Positions 52,330 through 61,879 are shown, counted from the first letter of the stretch. The stretch: 64,000 bases of DNA from Daejeonella lutea (GCF_900168015.1 NZ_FUYR01000001.1:1486943-1550942); one strand, 5' to 3'. Made by a program: numbers and translations. The notes: a model not told the origin generated them from the letters alone.

Positions 52330-53121
52330 ATGACCATTACCCCTATGAATGCTATAATAGTAGACGACGAAGAGTACTCTAGGCAATCTTTGTTTTTTCT
52401 GATAAACGGATATTGTCCTGACGTGAAAGTTAGAGGAATTGCCCGCTCTGTAGCAGAAGCAAGATCACTTCTGAAGTCTGAACAAATTGATGTAGTCTTC
52501 CTTGATATTGCTATGCCAGTAGAAGATGGATTCAGTCTTTTACCAGATCTCCAAAGGAATATTACGTCGGTAATTTTTACAACTGCTTACAACCAATATG
52601 CTATTAAGGCGATCCGCGCGAGCGCGGTAGATTACCTTTTAAAGCCCATCGATATACAGGAGTTGCAGGACTCTATTGGGAAGGCAGCTGATTGGAAATC
52701 AAGAACTTCAGACAACGACCTACTTGCCGCTAGCCATGAAACTGTTTTTAGCAGCCTGAACGAAAATCTGAATGAGATTAAGAAGATCAAAAAATTAAAT
52801 CTTCCTCATTCTAATGGCTTCCATGTACTCAATATTAGCAATATCCTTTATATAAAAGCCGATAGCAACTACTCAATATTTCACATTGACAAAGGAGAAA
52901 AAATTGTCGTTTCTAAACATTTAAAAGAGTATGAAAGCATTCTGGAGGATTGTGAATTCTGTCGGATTCATAAATCGACTATGATAAATCTGTCGCACTT
53001 GCAGAGTTATTCTAACAAAAATGGATTAGTTGTAAAAATGTCGGACGGCACTGAGCATTCTGTGTCAAGACGGCGCTCTCCGGGTTTCATGGATACTGTA
53101 AAGGATATGTTTAAAAAGTAG
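52330..53121 (+). CDS. LytTR-family response regulator (orphan)
   Basis: A 263-residue regulator. The receiver domain shows D12/D13, phospho-acceptor D59 in FLDIAMP, T84 and K105 (YLLKPID). A linker with a helical SLNENLNEIKKIKKL segment leads to the LytTR DNA-binding domain (ILYIKADSNYSIFH, CRIHKSTMINL). It should bind direct-repeat promoter sites on phosphorylation. No histidine kinase is adjacent; such LytS-type partners usually lie next door in Bacteroidota, so this one is an orphan. Confidence 0.92.
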   Translation: MTITPMNAIIVDDEEYSRQSLFFLINGYCPDVKVRGIARSVAEARSLLKSEQIDVVFLDIAMPVEDGFSLLPDLQRNITSVIFTTAYNQYAIKAIRASAVDYLLKPIDIQELQDSIGKAADWKSRTSDNDLLAASHETVFSSLNENLNEIKKIKKLNLPHSNGFHVLNISNILYIKADSNYSIFHIDKGEKIVVSKHLKEYESILEDCEFCRIHKSTMINLSHLQSYSNKNGLVVKMSDGTEHSVSRRRSPGFMDTVKDMFKK

Positions 53122-53169
53122 GAAACTTCTCCAATTACCAATTCATCAAAGTCATTTGCAGTCTAGCTT

Positions 53170-55080
53170 CTAAGATTCTGTCTCTTGAAGATACATTTCA
53201 TCAATTTCACCAGCGTATTTTTTCTCGATGAATTTACGTTTAGCTTTCATTGTTGGAGTAATTTCACCCTCTTCAATACTGAACGGTGTACGTTTCACTA
53301 AGAATGACTTAAGTCGTTCAAATTTAGCCAGTTCAGTTGAATACTTCTTAATATCTTCGTCAAGCCAATCGATAATCTTTCTATCTTCTATAAACTGCTC
53401 TTTCTGATTGAAAAAATCTTCTTTCAGATTAAAGGTTTCTTGTAATGTTTCCTTTGATGGCGTAATTATAGCTGTAACATATTCGCGCTTGTCGCCGATA
53501 AGAAAGATCTGTTCTATTTTTGGGCTTTTCAGGTAGGTATTTTCAACTGGAGTTGGATAAATATTTTTCCCGTATGCGTTAACCAGCATGTTCTTTATCC
53601 GGTCTGTTATCTGGAGATTACCCTTGAAAAAACGACCTACGTCACCCGTGTGAAACCAACCATCCTTATCTATCACACCAGCAGTTTCCTGAGGTTTCTT
53701 CCAATAACCTTTCATCACGCAATGTCCACGGACAATTACTTCTCCTTCAGGGCATTCATAACTCTCATCAAAAGTTTCGTGGGTCTGAACACTTATCATT
53801 TCTTTACTCTCCACATCCTGAATAGCTACCTCTATACCTGGAATGACCCGACCGACTGTACCATAAACCTGACGGTGGTATTCTGTCACCGACATGACCG
53901 GCGATGTTTCAGTTAAACCAAAACCCTCGAGGATTTTTATACCAAGGTTCCCGAAAAATTCGCCTACATTCTTAGGCAAAGCAGCACCTCCGGAAATCAT
54001 AAATTTCAGACGGCCACCTGTCTTTTCTTTTATTTTCCTAAACACAAGTTTCTCCGCCAGGTTTTGCTGTAAGCTTAGAAATATTCCCGGAGTTCTTCCT
54101 GACTCCTTTACTTCACGATGTTTCTTTCCTGCTTCAATCGCCCAAAGGAAAATCTTAGCCTTCGTTCCTCCAGCTGAAGTTCCAGTTTTCATGGCCTTAT
54201 CATGGATTCTTTCCAGCAAACGGGGTACGCAGCTCATTACCGATGGTTTGACTTCGGCCATGTTCTTTGCCAGCAACTCCAGGCTTTGAGCGAATGCAAT
54301 TTTTGATCCTACGGCGCAACAGACGTGGTAGGTTGCAGTGCGTTCAAAGACATGGGATAACGGAAGGAATGAAAGGAATGTATCGGTCTCATCAATAACA
54401 GGGATCTGATCTAAACAGACCTTTACATTCTGAACAAAATTTGAATGTGTGAGCATTACTCCCTTTGGCGTCCCGGTTGTTCCAGAGGTGTATATTAGGG
54501 AAGCGATGTCAGACGAAAGTATTGCTCGTCTCAGTGAATTTATTTCCTCCTTGTACCTTGAAATACATTTCTCACCTTCTGCGATAAGATTGGTGAAGCT
54601 AATCACGCCAGCATTAATATCAGAAGTGGAAATATGCTTTTCGTAATCATCGAACGCCGGGATAATTCGCTGCAGGTCTGGACAACTATTGGCGATCTTT
54701 AATATCTTCTTAAAAAGGAATGGGTTTCCAACAAGTAATGTTTTTACCTCTGAATCTTTGAGTATATATTCAATTTCATTCTCAGATAACGTAGGATATA
54801 TTGACACATTGATACCCCCAATCTGCTGTAGAGCCTGGTCGTAATATACCCAGTCGACAGAATTTTCAATGATCAGACCCAGCCTGTCACCCTTTTGAAT
54901 TCCCATCTCCAGAAAATAACTTGAAATGGCATCAGCAGTATCTAAAACCTGTTTGTAGCTTACTTCGGCCCAAGTATCTTTCACCTTGTGAAATAAAAAG
55001 GTGGTATTTTCATCGTGAACGTAACTGACCACATCCCTTAATAGCATTGGAATGGTAGTGGAATCGGTTATTGGATTCAT
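53170..55080 (-). CDS. Long-chain fatty acyl-CoA synthetase (AMP-forming)
   Basis: From ATG 55080 the enzyme has 636 residues (a TTG at 55122 would add 14). LIYTSGTTGTPKGVMLTH is the AMP-binding P-loop; GFGLTETSPVMS the A5 motif; WFHTGDVGRF the A7 motif; and the MLVNAYGKNIYPTPVENTYL hinge and A8 follow. It activates long-chain fatty acids by ATP to acyl-CoA, for lipid synthesis or beta-oxidation. It probably has its own promoter, since the isc operon terminator lies in between. Confidence 0.93.
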   Translation of the reverse strand: MNPITDSTTIPMLLRDVVSYVHDENTTFLFHKVKDTWAEVSYKQVLDTADAISSYFLEMGIQKGDRLGLIIENSVDWVYYDQALQQIGGINVSIYPTLSENEIEYILKDSEVKTLLVGNPFLFKKILKIANSCPDLQRIIPAFDDYEKHISTSDINAGVISFTNLIAEGEKCISRYKEEINSLRRAILSSDIASLIYTSGTTGTPKGVMLTHSNFVQNVKVCLDQIPVIDETDTFLSFLPLSHVFERTATYHVCCAVGSKIAFAQSLELLAKNMAEVKPSVMSCVPRLLERIHDKAMKTGTSAGGTKAKIFLWAIEAGKKHREVKESGRTPGIFLSLQQNLAEKLVFRKIKEKTGGRLKFMISGGAALPKNVGEFFGNLGIKILEGFGLTETSPVMSVTEYHRQVYGTVGRVIPGIEVAIQDVESKEMISVQTHETFDESYECPEGEVIVRGHCVMKGYWKKPQETAGVIDKDGWFHTGDVGRFFKGNLQITDRIKNMLVNAYGKNIYPTPVENTYLKSPKIEQIFLIGDKREYVTAIITPSKETLQETFNLKEDFFNQKEQFIEDRKIIDWLDEDIKKYSTELAKFERLKSFLVKRTPFSIEEGEITPTMKAKRKFIEKKYAGEIDEMYLQETES

Positions 55081-55142
55081 TTTGAGAGAGTTTGGGATCT
55101 TAACGCTTTTTATATCCGACAAGTATACTGAATACCTGTAAA

Positions 55143-55174
55143 AAACAAAAGTCCCGTTTCAGGGACTTTGTTTT
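55143..55174 (-). terminator. Terminator at the end of the isc operon
   Basis: On the minus strand AAAACAAAGTCCC and GGGACTTTTGTTT pair across a short loop and are followed by TTTTT. It lies 37 bases after the iscA stop. Confidence 0.85.
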
Positions 55175-55210
55175 CAAAAATATTTAAATTCGGCGGGCGG
55201 GACTTTTAGA

Positions 55211-55537
55211 TTAAACGGAAAAGCTTTCTCCGCAACCACAAGTCCGTGTTGCATTAGGATTGTGAAAATTAAAACCTTTTCCATTTAACCCATCGGAAAA
55301 ATCGAGTTCTGTACCTGCAAGATAGAGGAAAGATTTCATGTCTAGTGCGAGTCGAACTCCCTGATCTTCAAAGAACTGATCTCCAGGTTTTTCTTCGTTA
55401 TCGAAATCCATTTTATAGGATAACCCCGAGCATCCACCTCCCTGAACAGAGACTCGAAGAAAATAGCTATTGTCTAGTCCATTTTCATTCATCAGCTGCT
55501 CGACTTTGCCTTTAGCCTTTTCGGTTACTGTTACCAT
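55211..55537 (-). CDS. iscA: Iron-sulfur cluster carrier, HesB/IscA family
   Basis: A 108-residue A-type carrier. C36 in GGGCSGLSYKMDF and C100/C102 in RTCGCGESFSV are the three conserved cysteines that hold a 2Fe-2S or 4Fe-4S cluster for transfer to apo-enzymes. Third gene of the iscS-iscU-iscA operon, 29 bases after iscU. A terminator follows. Confidence 0.93.
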   Translation of the reverse strand: MVTVTEKAKGKVEQLMNENGLDNSYFLRVSVQGGGCSGLSYKMDFDNEEKPGDQFFEDQGVRLALDMKSFLYLAGTELDFSDGLNGKGFNFHNPNATRTCGCGESFSV

Positions 55538-55566
55538 TTTTATTATTCTTATAAATAGGATCTCTC

Positions 55567-55980
55567 TTAGTGATGAGATTTCTCTACTTCAAGAGCTTCC
55601 ATTCCATTTTTAATGCGATAGTCATTGATCGCAGCTTTAATCGCGTCTTCTGCTAATACAGAGCAGTGGATCTTTACAGGCGGAAGAGCAAGCTCTTCAA
55701 CAATATCCATATTGTCAATCTTCATTGCATCGTCAATTGATTTTCCTTTGAGCCACTCTGTGGCGAGAGAAGAAGAAGCAATAGCCGATCCACATCCAAA
55801 GGTTTTGAATTTTGCATCGGTGATCATATGATTTTCGTCAACCTGGATTTGCAGGCGCATTACGTCTCCGCACTCAGGAGCTCCAACCAGTCCGGTTCCA
55901 ACAGTATTGCTGGCTTTATCTAATGTTCCAACATTCCGGGGATGGGTGTAATGATCGATTACTTTTTCTGAATATGCCAT
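55567..55980 (-). CDS. iscU: Iron-sulfur cluster scaffold protein IscU
   Basis: A 137-residue scaffold. C37, D39, C63 and C106 are the cluster ligands (GAPECGDVMRL, FGCGSAIASSS, LPPVKIHCSVLAEDAI); LPPVKIHC is the IscU chaperone-binding segment. It receives sulfur from IscS and builds 2Fe-2S clusters. It starts 135 bases after iscS, with a small hairpin in that gap. Confidence 0.96.
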   Translation of the reverse strand: MAYSEKVIDHYTHPRNVGTLDKASNTVGTGLVGAPECGDVMRLQIQVDENHMITDAKFKTFGCGSAIASSSLATEWLKGKSIDDAMKIDNMDIVEELALPPVKIHCSVLAEDAIKAAINDYRIKNGMEALEVEKSHH

Positions 55981-55995
55981 TGTATTTTGTTTAAG

Positions 55996-56012
55996 TCTTC
56001 CCTCAGGGAAGA
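55996..56012 (-). other. Small perfect stem-loop between iscS and iscU
   Basis: TCTTCCC (55996-56002) and GGGAAGA (56006-56012) pair with a 3-base loop, 15 bases before the iscU ATG. No T-run follows on the minus strand, so it is not a standard terminator. It might influence mRNA processing or iscU translation. Confidence 0.4.
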
Positions 56013-56115
56013 GTATTTTTGTAAACTATTTTTTGTTCTTTATTCTATTGACGTTTTCGAGATCAGCTACAGATGGTGATTTATATCTCTGAATCAATGT
56101 CTGTTCTCAAATATT

Positions 56116-57327
56116 TTAATGCTCCGCCCACTCGATTTTGTCCAAATCAACCCCCTCTTTAAACATTTCCCAAAGAGGTGAAAGGTCCCGTAGGTGATTA
56201 ACTGCCTTTTTTGTCTGTTCGATTGCAAAGTCAACTTCTTCTTCGGTGGTAAAACGGCCTAAACCGAAACGTATAGACGAATGAGCCAGATCATCAGACA
56301 ATCCAAGACTTTTTAATACATATGATGGTTCAAGGGATGCTGAAGTACATGCAGATCCTGACGAAACAGCTAAGTCCTTCATTGCCATCATTAATCCCTC
56401 ACCTTCAACGTATTTAAATGAAATATTTGCTACATGTGGTAAACGATATTCCGTATTCCCATTCACATAGCTTTCTTCCATGGTTGTTAGTGAGGCCTGA
56501 AGTTTATCACGCAATGCAGATAATCTCTGTGCCTCTGAATCCATTTCAAGACGGCAAAGTTCACATGCTTTACCTAATCCAACGATACCCGGAACATTTA
56601 ATGTGCCCGAACGCATCCCGCGTTCATGGCCGCCACCATCCATTTGAGCAGTAACTTTTACCCTTGGATTTTTACGACGAACATACAGCGCCCCTACACC
56701 TTTTGGTCCATACATCTTATGTGCTGAAAATGCCATAAGGTCGATTCCATCGGCATTAACATCTACTGGAATTTTGCCAACTGCCTGTGTCGCGTCGGTC
56801 ATAAATAATGCACCGTGCTTATGAGCAATCGCTGAAATCTCTTTTACTGGCTGGATTACACCAATCTCATTGTTGCCATACATAATAGCGACAAGGATCG
56901 TTTTTTCAGTCATCGCAGCTTCAAGCTCTGACAAATCGATTAAGCCATCGGCTTTAACACCAAGATAGGTTACCTCGCCGCCTAGCTTCTCCACATGCTT
57001 GCAGGCATCAATTACGGCTTTATGCTCCGTCACACAGGTAATGATATGATTACCCTTGTCTTTATACATTTCGAAAACACCTTTGATCGCAAGGTTGTCA
57101 GACTCTGTAGCTCCGGAAGTAAAAATAATTTCCTTCTCACTGGCACCTATAAGCTTTGCAACCTGTTCACGTGCATAATCAACCCCTTCTTCAGCAGCCC
57201 ATCCAAAAGCGTGATTCCGGCTCGCAGCATTACCAAATTTCGCGTTGAAGTATGGCAGCATAGCGTCCAGAACCCTGGGATCCATAGGGGTCGTCGCATT
57301 GTTATCTAGGTATATCGGCAAATTCAT
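56116..57327 (-). CDS. iscS: Cysteine desulfurase IscS
   Basis: A 403-residue PLP enzyme. [10 protein letters not shown] holds the PLP lysine; the catalytic cysteine is in [16 protein letters not shown] with the long group I loop (IscS, not SufS). The N-terminus begins with [13 protein letters not shown], the typical YLDNAATTP variant. It removes sulfur from cysteine for Fe-S cluster and tRNA thio-modification. First gene of iscS-iscU-iscA. Confidence 0.96.
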   Translation of the reverse strand: MNLPIYLDNNATTPMDPRVLDAMLPYFNAKFGNAASRNHAFGWAAEEGVDYAREQVAKLIGASEKEIIFTSGATESDNLAIKGVFEMYKDKGNHIITCVTEHKAVIDACKHVEKLGGEVTYLGVKADGLIDLSELEAAMTEKTILVAIMYGNNEIGVIQPVKEISAIAHKHGALFMTDATQAVGKIPVDVNADGIDLMAFSAHKMYGPKGVGALYVRRKNPRVKVTAQMDGGGHERGMRSGTLNVPGIVGLGKACELCRLEMDSEAQRLSALRDKLQASLTTMEESYVNGNTEYRLPHVANISFKYVEGEGLMMAMKDLAVSSGSACTSASLEPSYVLKSLGLSDDLAHSSIRFGLGRFTTEEEVDFAIEQTKKAVNHLRDLSPLWEMFKEGVDLDKIEWAEH

Positions 57328-57361
57328 TTTTTTATATTTATTATCCGTTCTTGTAATAGCA

Positions 57362-57369
57362 CAAAGATA
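57362..57369 (-). promoter_or_regulatory. -7 promoter box of the isc operon
   Basis: The minus strand reads TATCTTTG, a full TAnnTTTG match, 34 bases before the iscS ATG. Confidence 0.5.
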
Positions 57370-57452
57370 CGAAATATTTTTTGCAGTAATTATTATAAAT
57401 CATTACCTAGATATACATAAAATGGTCATTTTTATGCCATAATAAGGTAATC

Positions 57453-57866
57453 ATGGACAAGATAGAGCACATCGGTATAGCTGTTAAAGACCTCAGTTAC
57501 TCGTCAGATCTTTACACGAGGCTTTTGGGCTATAAACGCTATAAAACCGAAGAAGTAGGATCTGAAAATGTGATCACTGAATTCTTTAAGATTGGTAACA
57601 GTAAAATCGAATTACTCCAGGCTCTTTCTGGTGAAAGTGCGATAGCAAAATTCATAGAAAAACGAGGAGAAGGGATTCATCATATTGCCTTTGCCGTAGA
57701 CAACATTGTTGACGAAATGGCCAGGCTTAAAGAACAGGGATTTCAGCTATTAAGCGAACAACCACGTAAGGGCGCGGACAATAAACTGGTTTGTTTTGTA
57801 CATCCTAAAACAACCAGCGGGGTTCTGGTCGAGTTGTGCCAGGAAATTGAGGAAATTAACATTTGA
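57453..57866 (+). CDS. mce: Methylmalonyl-CoA epimerase
   Basis: A 137-residue VOC protein, the full family length. KIEHIGIAVKDLSYS and GEGIHHIAFAVDNI provide the metal-binding histidines, and GVLVELCQE the glutamate. It epimerises methylmalonyl-CoA in propionate/succinate interconversion. It starts an apparent group with a membrane protein gene and a B1 beta-lactamase, which have no known metabolic link. Confidence 0.9.
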   Translation: MDKIEHIGIAVKDLSYSSDLYTRLLGYKRYKTEEVGSENVITEFFKIGNSKIELLQALSGESAIAKFIEKRGEGIHHIAFAVDNIVDEMARLKEQGFQLLSEQPRKGADNKLVCFVHPKTTSGVLVELCQEIEEINI

Positions 57867-57934
57867 ATGTTCGAATTGGAATTTTAATTTTAACCTAAAA
57901 TGAATGTGAAAATTCTGACTAGAGTCAAATAATA

Positions 57935-58639
57935 ATGCAGCAGTTCACATTAGATCATGATGGGATCGACAAGCTGATCCGGAACAGAAGATTAACTTTT
58001 GGGATGACATTAATCGTTGCCATGGTAGTTTGTCCCGCCATTGCACGCATAATATCCGAAAGACCTATTGCCCCACAAACACTCGTGGTCGGAACTGGGG
58101 TCATGGTAATTCTTCTCATTTTCATAATTATCGTGGGTTCCAACCAATACAGGAGAATGCTTGAAAGCTACACTTTTAGACTTGAGGACAACGTCATAAC
58201 ACGGGAACAATACAACACACCAACCATAACTTTCCCGTTGGCCGAGATTACAGAAATATCTCGGGATCAAAAGGGATTCTACCGGATCAAAGCTGAAACA
58301 TGGGATAGTTATATAGAAATTCCAGCACACATTGATGATACCGGTAAACTTTATGAATTGCTAAACAAGATTAGGCCAGTAATAGAAAAAAGTTCGCACA
58401 CTTCTACCTTAAAAACAATAGGCTTGATCATTGCCGTAGTAGCTTTTTTAATACTATGGAACTCAACTGATAAGATTATTATAGCATTATGCGGATCGGT
58501 ATGGATTGGTGGAACGATCTATTCATACAGACAAACACAACGTGATCATAATATTGACTATGGGGCCAAGGATAATTGGTCGGCAATTATTATGTTCATT
58601 TTCGTTGTCGTAAAAATTTACCAAAGGCTGATGGAGTAA
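57935..58639 (+). CDS. Membrane protein of unknown function with PH-like region
   Basis: A 234-residue protein with four or five membrane segments: about residues 20-38, 48-68, 162-178, 182-198 and 214-230. Between segments 2 and 3 is a soluble stretch with YTFRLEDNVITREQYNTPTI and a final YELLNKIRPVIEK helix, similar to bacterial PH-like (bPH2/YcxB) domains. I do not recognise the family with certainty. It ends 33 bases before the beta-lactamase gene. Confidence 0.6.
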   Translation: MQQFTLDHDGIDKLIRNRRLTFGMTLIVAMVVCPAIARIISERPIAPQTLVVGTGVMVILLIFIIIVGSNQYRRMLESYTFRLEDNVITREQYNTPTITFPLAEITEISRDQKGFYRIKAETWDSYIEIPAHIDDTGKLYELLNKIRPVIEKSSHTSTLKTIGLIIAVVAFLILWNSTDKIIIALCGSVWIGGTIYSYRQTQRDHNIDYGAKDNWSAIIMFIFVVVKIYQRLME

Positions 58640-58672
58640 AGACCCATGTATTAGAATTTGATAATCGATTTG

Positions 58673-59446
58673 ATGAAACGTCTCTTGATATTGAGTGTAG
58701 TGTTGGCAATTACAGTCGCAACTTCCGCCGGTATAACAATCACGAACCATTTAAGGCTACGATATTATACAGCCGACAGTATTCTAACAGTTTATAAATC
58801 AGATAACCTAATTATTCGAAAGCTATCGCGAAACGTTTACGAACACACTTCATTCTTAAATACAAATACCTTCGGCCGGGTTTCCTGTAATGGGATGATT
58901 GTTTCGAACAAACAGGAAGCTGTGGTTTTTGACACACCATCCACCAATTCTGATTCAGAAGAATTACTCAGATTCTTGATTAATGATCTGAAATTACAAG
59001 TAAAGGCGATAGTTGCAACTCATTTCCATGCTGATTGTCTCGGCGGTCTGGATTCCTTTCATGCGATGGGTGTCAAAAGCTATGCAAACGTAAAAACAAT
59101 TGCGCTCGCAAAGTCAGTAAATGCAACAATTCCCCAAAAATCTTTCAAGGATCATTTTTCGTTTAAGGTCGGCAACAAGTCCGTTCACGTTGAATTTCTA
59201 GGTGAAGGTCATACTCGCGATAACGTCGTTGCTTATTTTCCGGATGATAAGATATTATTTGGAGGATGTCTTGTAAAAGAACTTAACGCATCAAAAGGTA
59301 ATTTAGCTGATGCAAATGTCAACGCTTGGCCTGAAACAATCAGGAAAGTGTATGATAAGTACCCAAACACACAGATTGTGATTCCTGGACATGGTGAAAT
59401 TGGGGGTCTGGAATTACTGGATTACACGCGCAAGCTATTTAAATAA
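58673..59446 (+). CDS. Subclass B1 metallo-beta-lactamase
   Basis: From ATG 58673 the protein has 257 residues, with an N-terminal signal segment (KRLLILSVVLAITVAT). The zinc ligands of subclass B1 are all present: H117, H119, D121 (HFHAD, then CLGGLD), H180 (GEGHTRDN), C199 (GGCLVKE) and H240 (PGHGE). The Zn2 cysteine distinguishes it from B3 and glyoxalase-like folds. K203 in GGCLVKE is the substrate-binding lysine. It would hydrolyse penicillins, cephalosporins and carbapenems in the periplasm; the real spectrum is untested. It is chromosomal with no mobile element nearby. Confidence 0.9.
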   Translation: MKRLLILSVVLAITVATSAGITITNHLRLRYYTADSILTVYKSDNLIIRKLSRNVYEHTSFLNTNTFGRVSCNGMIVSNKQEAVVFDTPSTNSDSEELLRFLINDLKLQVKAIVATHFHADCLGGLDSFHAMGVKSYANVKTIALAKSVNATIPQKSFKDHFSFKVGNKSVHVEFLGEGHTRDNVVAYFPDDKILFGGCLVKELNASKGNLADANVNAWPETIRKVYDKYPNTQIVIPGHGEIGGLELLDYTRKLFK

Positions 59447-59505
59447 GGATATCATTGAATACGAAATTTATTTCCAATTTACTTTTAACTAATTATAATT
59501 TTCCC

Positions 59506-59513
59506 TATATTTG
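59506..59513 (+). promoter_or_regulatory. -7 promoter box of rpmE
   Basis: TATATTTG, a full match, 22 bases before the ATG at 59536. Confidence 0.5.
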
Positions 59514-59535
59514 CACCTCTTAAAAAGTATTGAAG

Positions 59536-59784
59536 ATGAAAGCTGAATTGCATCCCAAAAATTATAGGTTAGTTGTTTTTAAAGACATGTCTAACGAATA
59601 TTCTTTCTTAACAAAATCATGCATTGATACAAAAGAAAGCATCAAATGGGAAGATGGTAATGAATATCCACTAGTAAAACTTGAGATATCACACACTTCT
59701 CACCCGTTTTACACTGGTAAAATGAAACTTGTTGATACCGCAGGTCGTATTGACAAATTCCGTTCACGTTACGAGAAGAAATAA
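59536..59784 (+). CDS. rpmE2: 50S ribosomal protein L31 type B
   Basis: An 82-residue protein from ATG 59536. The TTG at 59530 is not needed. It reads [20 protein letters not shown] near the start, and its central [26 protein letters not shown] is the L31 signature. It has a single cysteine, so it is the zinc-free (type B) form. Followed by a terminator and the GlmU-like gene. Confidence 0.95.
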   Translation: MKAELHPKNYRLVVFKDMSNEYSFLTKSCIDTKESIKWEDGNEYPLVKLEISHTSHPFYTGKMKLVDTAGRIDKFRSRYEKK

Positions 59785-59808
59785 TAATATTTTTATATAT
59801 TATATAAG

Positions 59809-59839
59809 AGTCCCGCCTTGTTAGGCCGGGACTTTTTTT
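59809..59839 (+). terminator. Terminator after rpmE
   Basis: AGTCCCGCC pairs with GGCCGGGACT (one bulge) and is followed by seven Ts. The T-run overlaps the next gene's promoter box. Confidence 0.85.
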
Positions 59840-59846
59840 ATTTTTG
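59839..59846 (+). promoter_or_regulatory. -7 promoter box abutting the GlmU-like gene
   Basis: TATTTTTG matches TAnnTTTG, 3 bases before the ATG at 59850. It shares bases with the terminator T-run of rpmE, so its use is uncertain. Confidence 0.45.
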
Positions 59847-59849
59847 TCC

Positions 59850-61034
59850 ATGACTGTAATTCTTTTCGACGACCAGTTTCGCAACAATTTACTCCCACTT
59901 ACTTATACCAGGCCGGTATCTGAGATCAGGATAGGAATTCTAACAATTGCTGAAAAATGGAATTTACACTTTAATACTGGCACACAATACCTTACAGAAG
60001 ATTATCTTCAGAAAAAATATCCATTCGTACCCGGCAAATCTAATTTGCTCATAAACGGTTCTATATGTCCTAATCATGAGCTTGTCGAAGCGATCGACAA
60101 ATTAACAGAAGGGGATGCACTTATTGCAGGCAATGTATTGATTGCTGCAAAATTAAGTGAAAGTGACGTTAGGGAATTTGACAGTAGAAAAACTGACTGG
60201 AATAGAAAAAAAGAATATTCTAGCCCGTTCTTGAGGATTTCTTACCCGGAAGACATATTCACGAACAATCATCAGGAAATTATAATGGATTTTGGCATTC
60301 TGACCAAAGGCCGTATGTCAGCATCCCTAAGCGGAACCAATACAATAATTGGCGAAAATATCTTCGTCGAAGAAGGAGCAACTGCTGAATGTGCAACATT
60401 TAATACTAACTCAGGTCCTATCTACCTTGGCAGGAACTCGCAGGTTTGGGAAGGGTCACAAATCCGAGGGTCATTTGCCTTGTGTGATGAATCGATAGTC
60501 AAGATGGGTGCTAAAATTTATGGGATGACAACTATTGGACCCCATTCTAAAGCAGGTGGTGAGATAAATAATGCAGTAATTTTTGGAAATTCAGCTAAAG
60601 GACACGAGGGATATTTGGGAAACTCGGTTCTAGGAGAATGGTGCAACATTGGTGCTGACACCAATAATTCAAACATGAAAAATAATTATGCCGAAGTCAG
60701 GCTTTGGGATTATCAAAAACAGAATTTTCGACGAACAGGACTTCAATTTTGTGGTTTGATTATGGCCGATCATGCTAAATGCGGTATAAATACGATGTTT
60801 AACACCGGGACTGTAGTCGGTGTTAGTGCAAATGTTTTTGGATCCGGTTTTCCACGTAATTTCATACCCGATTTTGCATGGGGCGGTAGTCAGGGATTTG
60901 AGACCTATACACTTAATAAAATGTTTGAAACAGCCGAACGAGTATATGAAAGGAAAGATCAGGTATTTGGTGAAATTGACAAGAAGATACTTACTAGGGT
61001 ATTCGAACTTAGTGAAAAATACAGAAGGGCGTAA
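59850..61034 (+). CDS. GlmU-like sugar nucleotidyltransferase with left-handed beta-helix domain
   Basis: A 394-residue protein. The N-terminus (VILFDDQFRNNLLPLTYTRPVSEIRIGI) is the GlmU-family opening found in many Bacteroidota proteins. The C-terminal half is a hexapeptide-repeat left-handed beta helix (GENIFVEEGATAECATFNT, AKIYGMTTIGPHS, GNSVLGEWCNIGADTN). It probably makes or modifies a nucleotide sugar. Substrate unknown; real GlmU normally has a longer N-terminal pyrophosphorylase domain with LAAGxGTRM, absent here. Confidence 0.8.
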   Translation: MTVILFDDQFRNNLLPLTYTRPVSEIRIGILTIAEKWNLHFNTGTQYLTEDYLQKKYPFVPGKSNLLINGSICPNHELVEAIDKLTEGDALIAGNVLIAAKLSESDVREFDSRKTDWNRKKEYSSPFLRISYPEDIFTNNHQEIIMDFGILTKGRMSASLSGTNTIIGENIFVEEGATAECATFNTNSGPIYLGRNSQVWEGSQIRGSFALCDESIVKMGAKIYGMTTIGPHSKAGGEINNAVIFGNSAKGHEGYLGNSVLGEWCNIGADTNNSNMKNNYAEVRLWDYQKQNFRRTGLQFCGLIMADHAKCGINTMFNTGTVVGVSANVFGSGFPRNFIPDFAWGGSQGFETYTLNKMFETAERVYERKDQVFGEIDKKILTRVFELSEKYRRA

Positions 61035-61111
61035 CGGCCGGCATCCCGACTTCAAATCTAACAGGAAAACATAATGTAATATAAAATTGATCAACCTATA
61101 ATCTAAAATAA

Positions 61112-61879
61112 ATGAGAAAAAACATTGTTGCCGGCAATTGGAAAATGAACCTCAACCACGCTGAGGGTCTACAACTTTTCGCTGAAATCCTTAATCTTGT
61201 CAATTCCGATATAAAAGGAAATCAGGAAGTAGTTATTTGCCCACCCTTCGTTCACATTAGCAGCCTTGCCCAACTTTTAAAGGCTGATTCGAATGTTTCA
61301 GTTGGAGCGCAAAACTGCCATCAGGCTGACTCTGGCGCATATACCGGTGAAATATCTGCATCAATGCTTAAATCAAGCGGAGCAACTTACGTTATTATCG
61401 GCCATTCTGAGCGCCGAGCATTCTTTGCAGAAGATGATTTGGTCTTAGCACAAAAACTTGACTCCGTATTAAAAAACGAGTTGACTCCGATCTTCTGTAT
61501 CGGAGAGACTTTGGAACAACGTAATGCAGGAACCCATTTCGACGTGATAGAAAGTCAACTTAAGGAAGCCTCGTTTCACCTAAATGATGGTCAGTTCAGA
61601 CAACTAGTACTTGCCTACGAGCCAGTCTGGGCGATTGGAACTGGTTTGACAGCCACCCCGGAACAAGCTCAGGAAGTTCACGCGTTTATACGTTCCAAAG
61701 TTTCTGAACATTACGGCGCAGAACTTGCAAATGATTTAACAATCCTATATGGTGGTAGCTGCAACCCGAAAAATGCAGCAGATCTATTTAGCCAGGCAGA
61801 TATTGATGGCGGCCTAATCGGTGGAGCTTCGTTAAAAGCCCTCGATTTTATTGATATCATAAAAGTTTTTAATTCATAG
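61112..61879 (+). CDS. tpiA: Triosephosphate isomerase
   Basis: A 255-residue TIM barrel. K11 (GNWKMN), the catalytic histidine in IIGHSERR and the catalytic glutamate in AYEPVWAIGTG are intact; the phosphate loop YGGSCNPKN follows. It interconverts DHAP and glyceraldehyde 3-phosphate. prmA follows 75 bases later on the same strand. Confidence 0.97.
   Translation: MRKNIVAGNWKMNLNHAEGLQLFAEILNLVNSDIKGNQEVVICPPFVHISSLAQLLKADSNVSVGAQNCHQADSGAYTGEISASMLKSSGATYVIIGHSERRAFFAEDDLVLAQKLDSVLKNELTPIFCIGETLEQRNAGTHFDVIESQLKEASFHLNDGQFRQLVLAYEPVWAIGTGLTATPEQAQEVHAFIRSKVSEHYGAELANDLTILYGGSCNPKNAADLFSQADIDGGLIGGASLKALDFIDIIKVFNS

Noticed and set aside
53894-54289. 131-residue frame antisense to the acyl-CoA synthetase
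   Set aside because: Composition follows the complement of conserved codons, with no recognisable domain.
55984-56105. Small regulatory RNA or leader peptide between iscS and iscU
   Set aside because: Apart from the short stem I see no coding frame with amino-acid-rich codons and no terminator.
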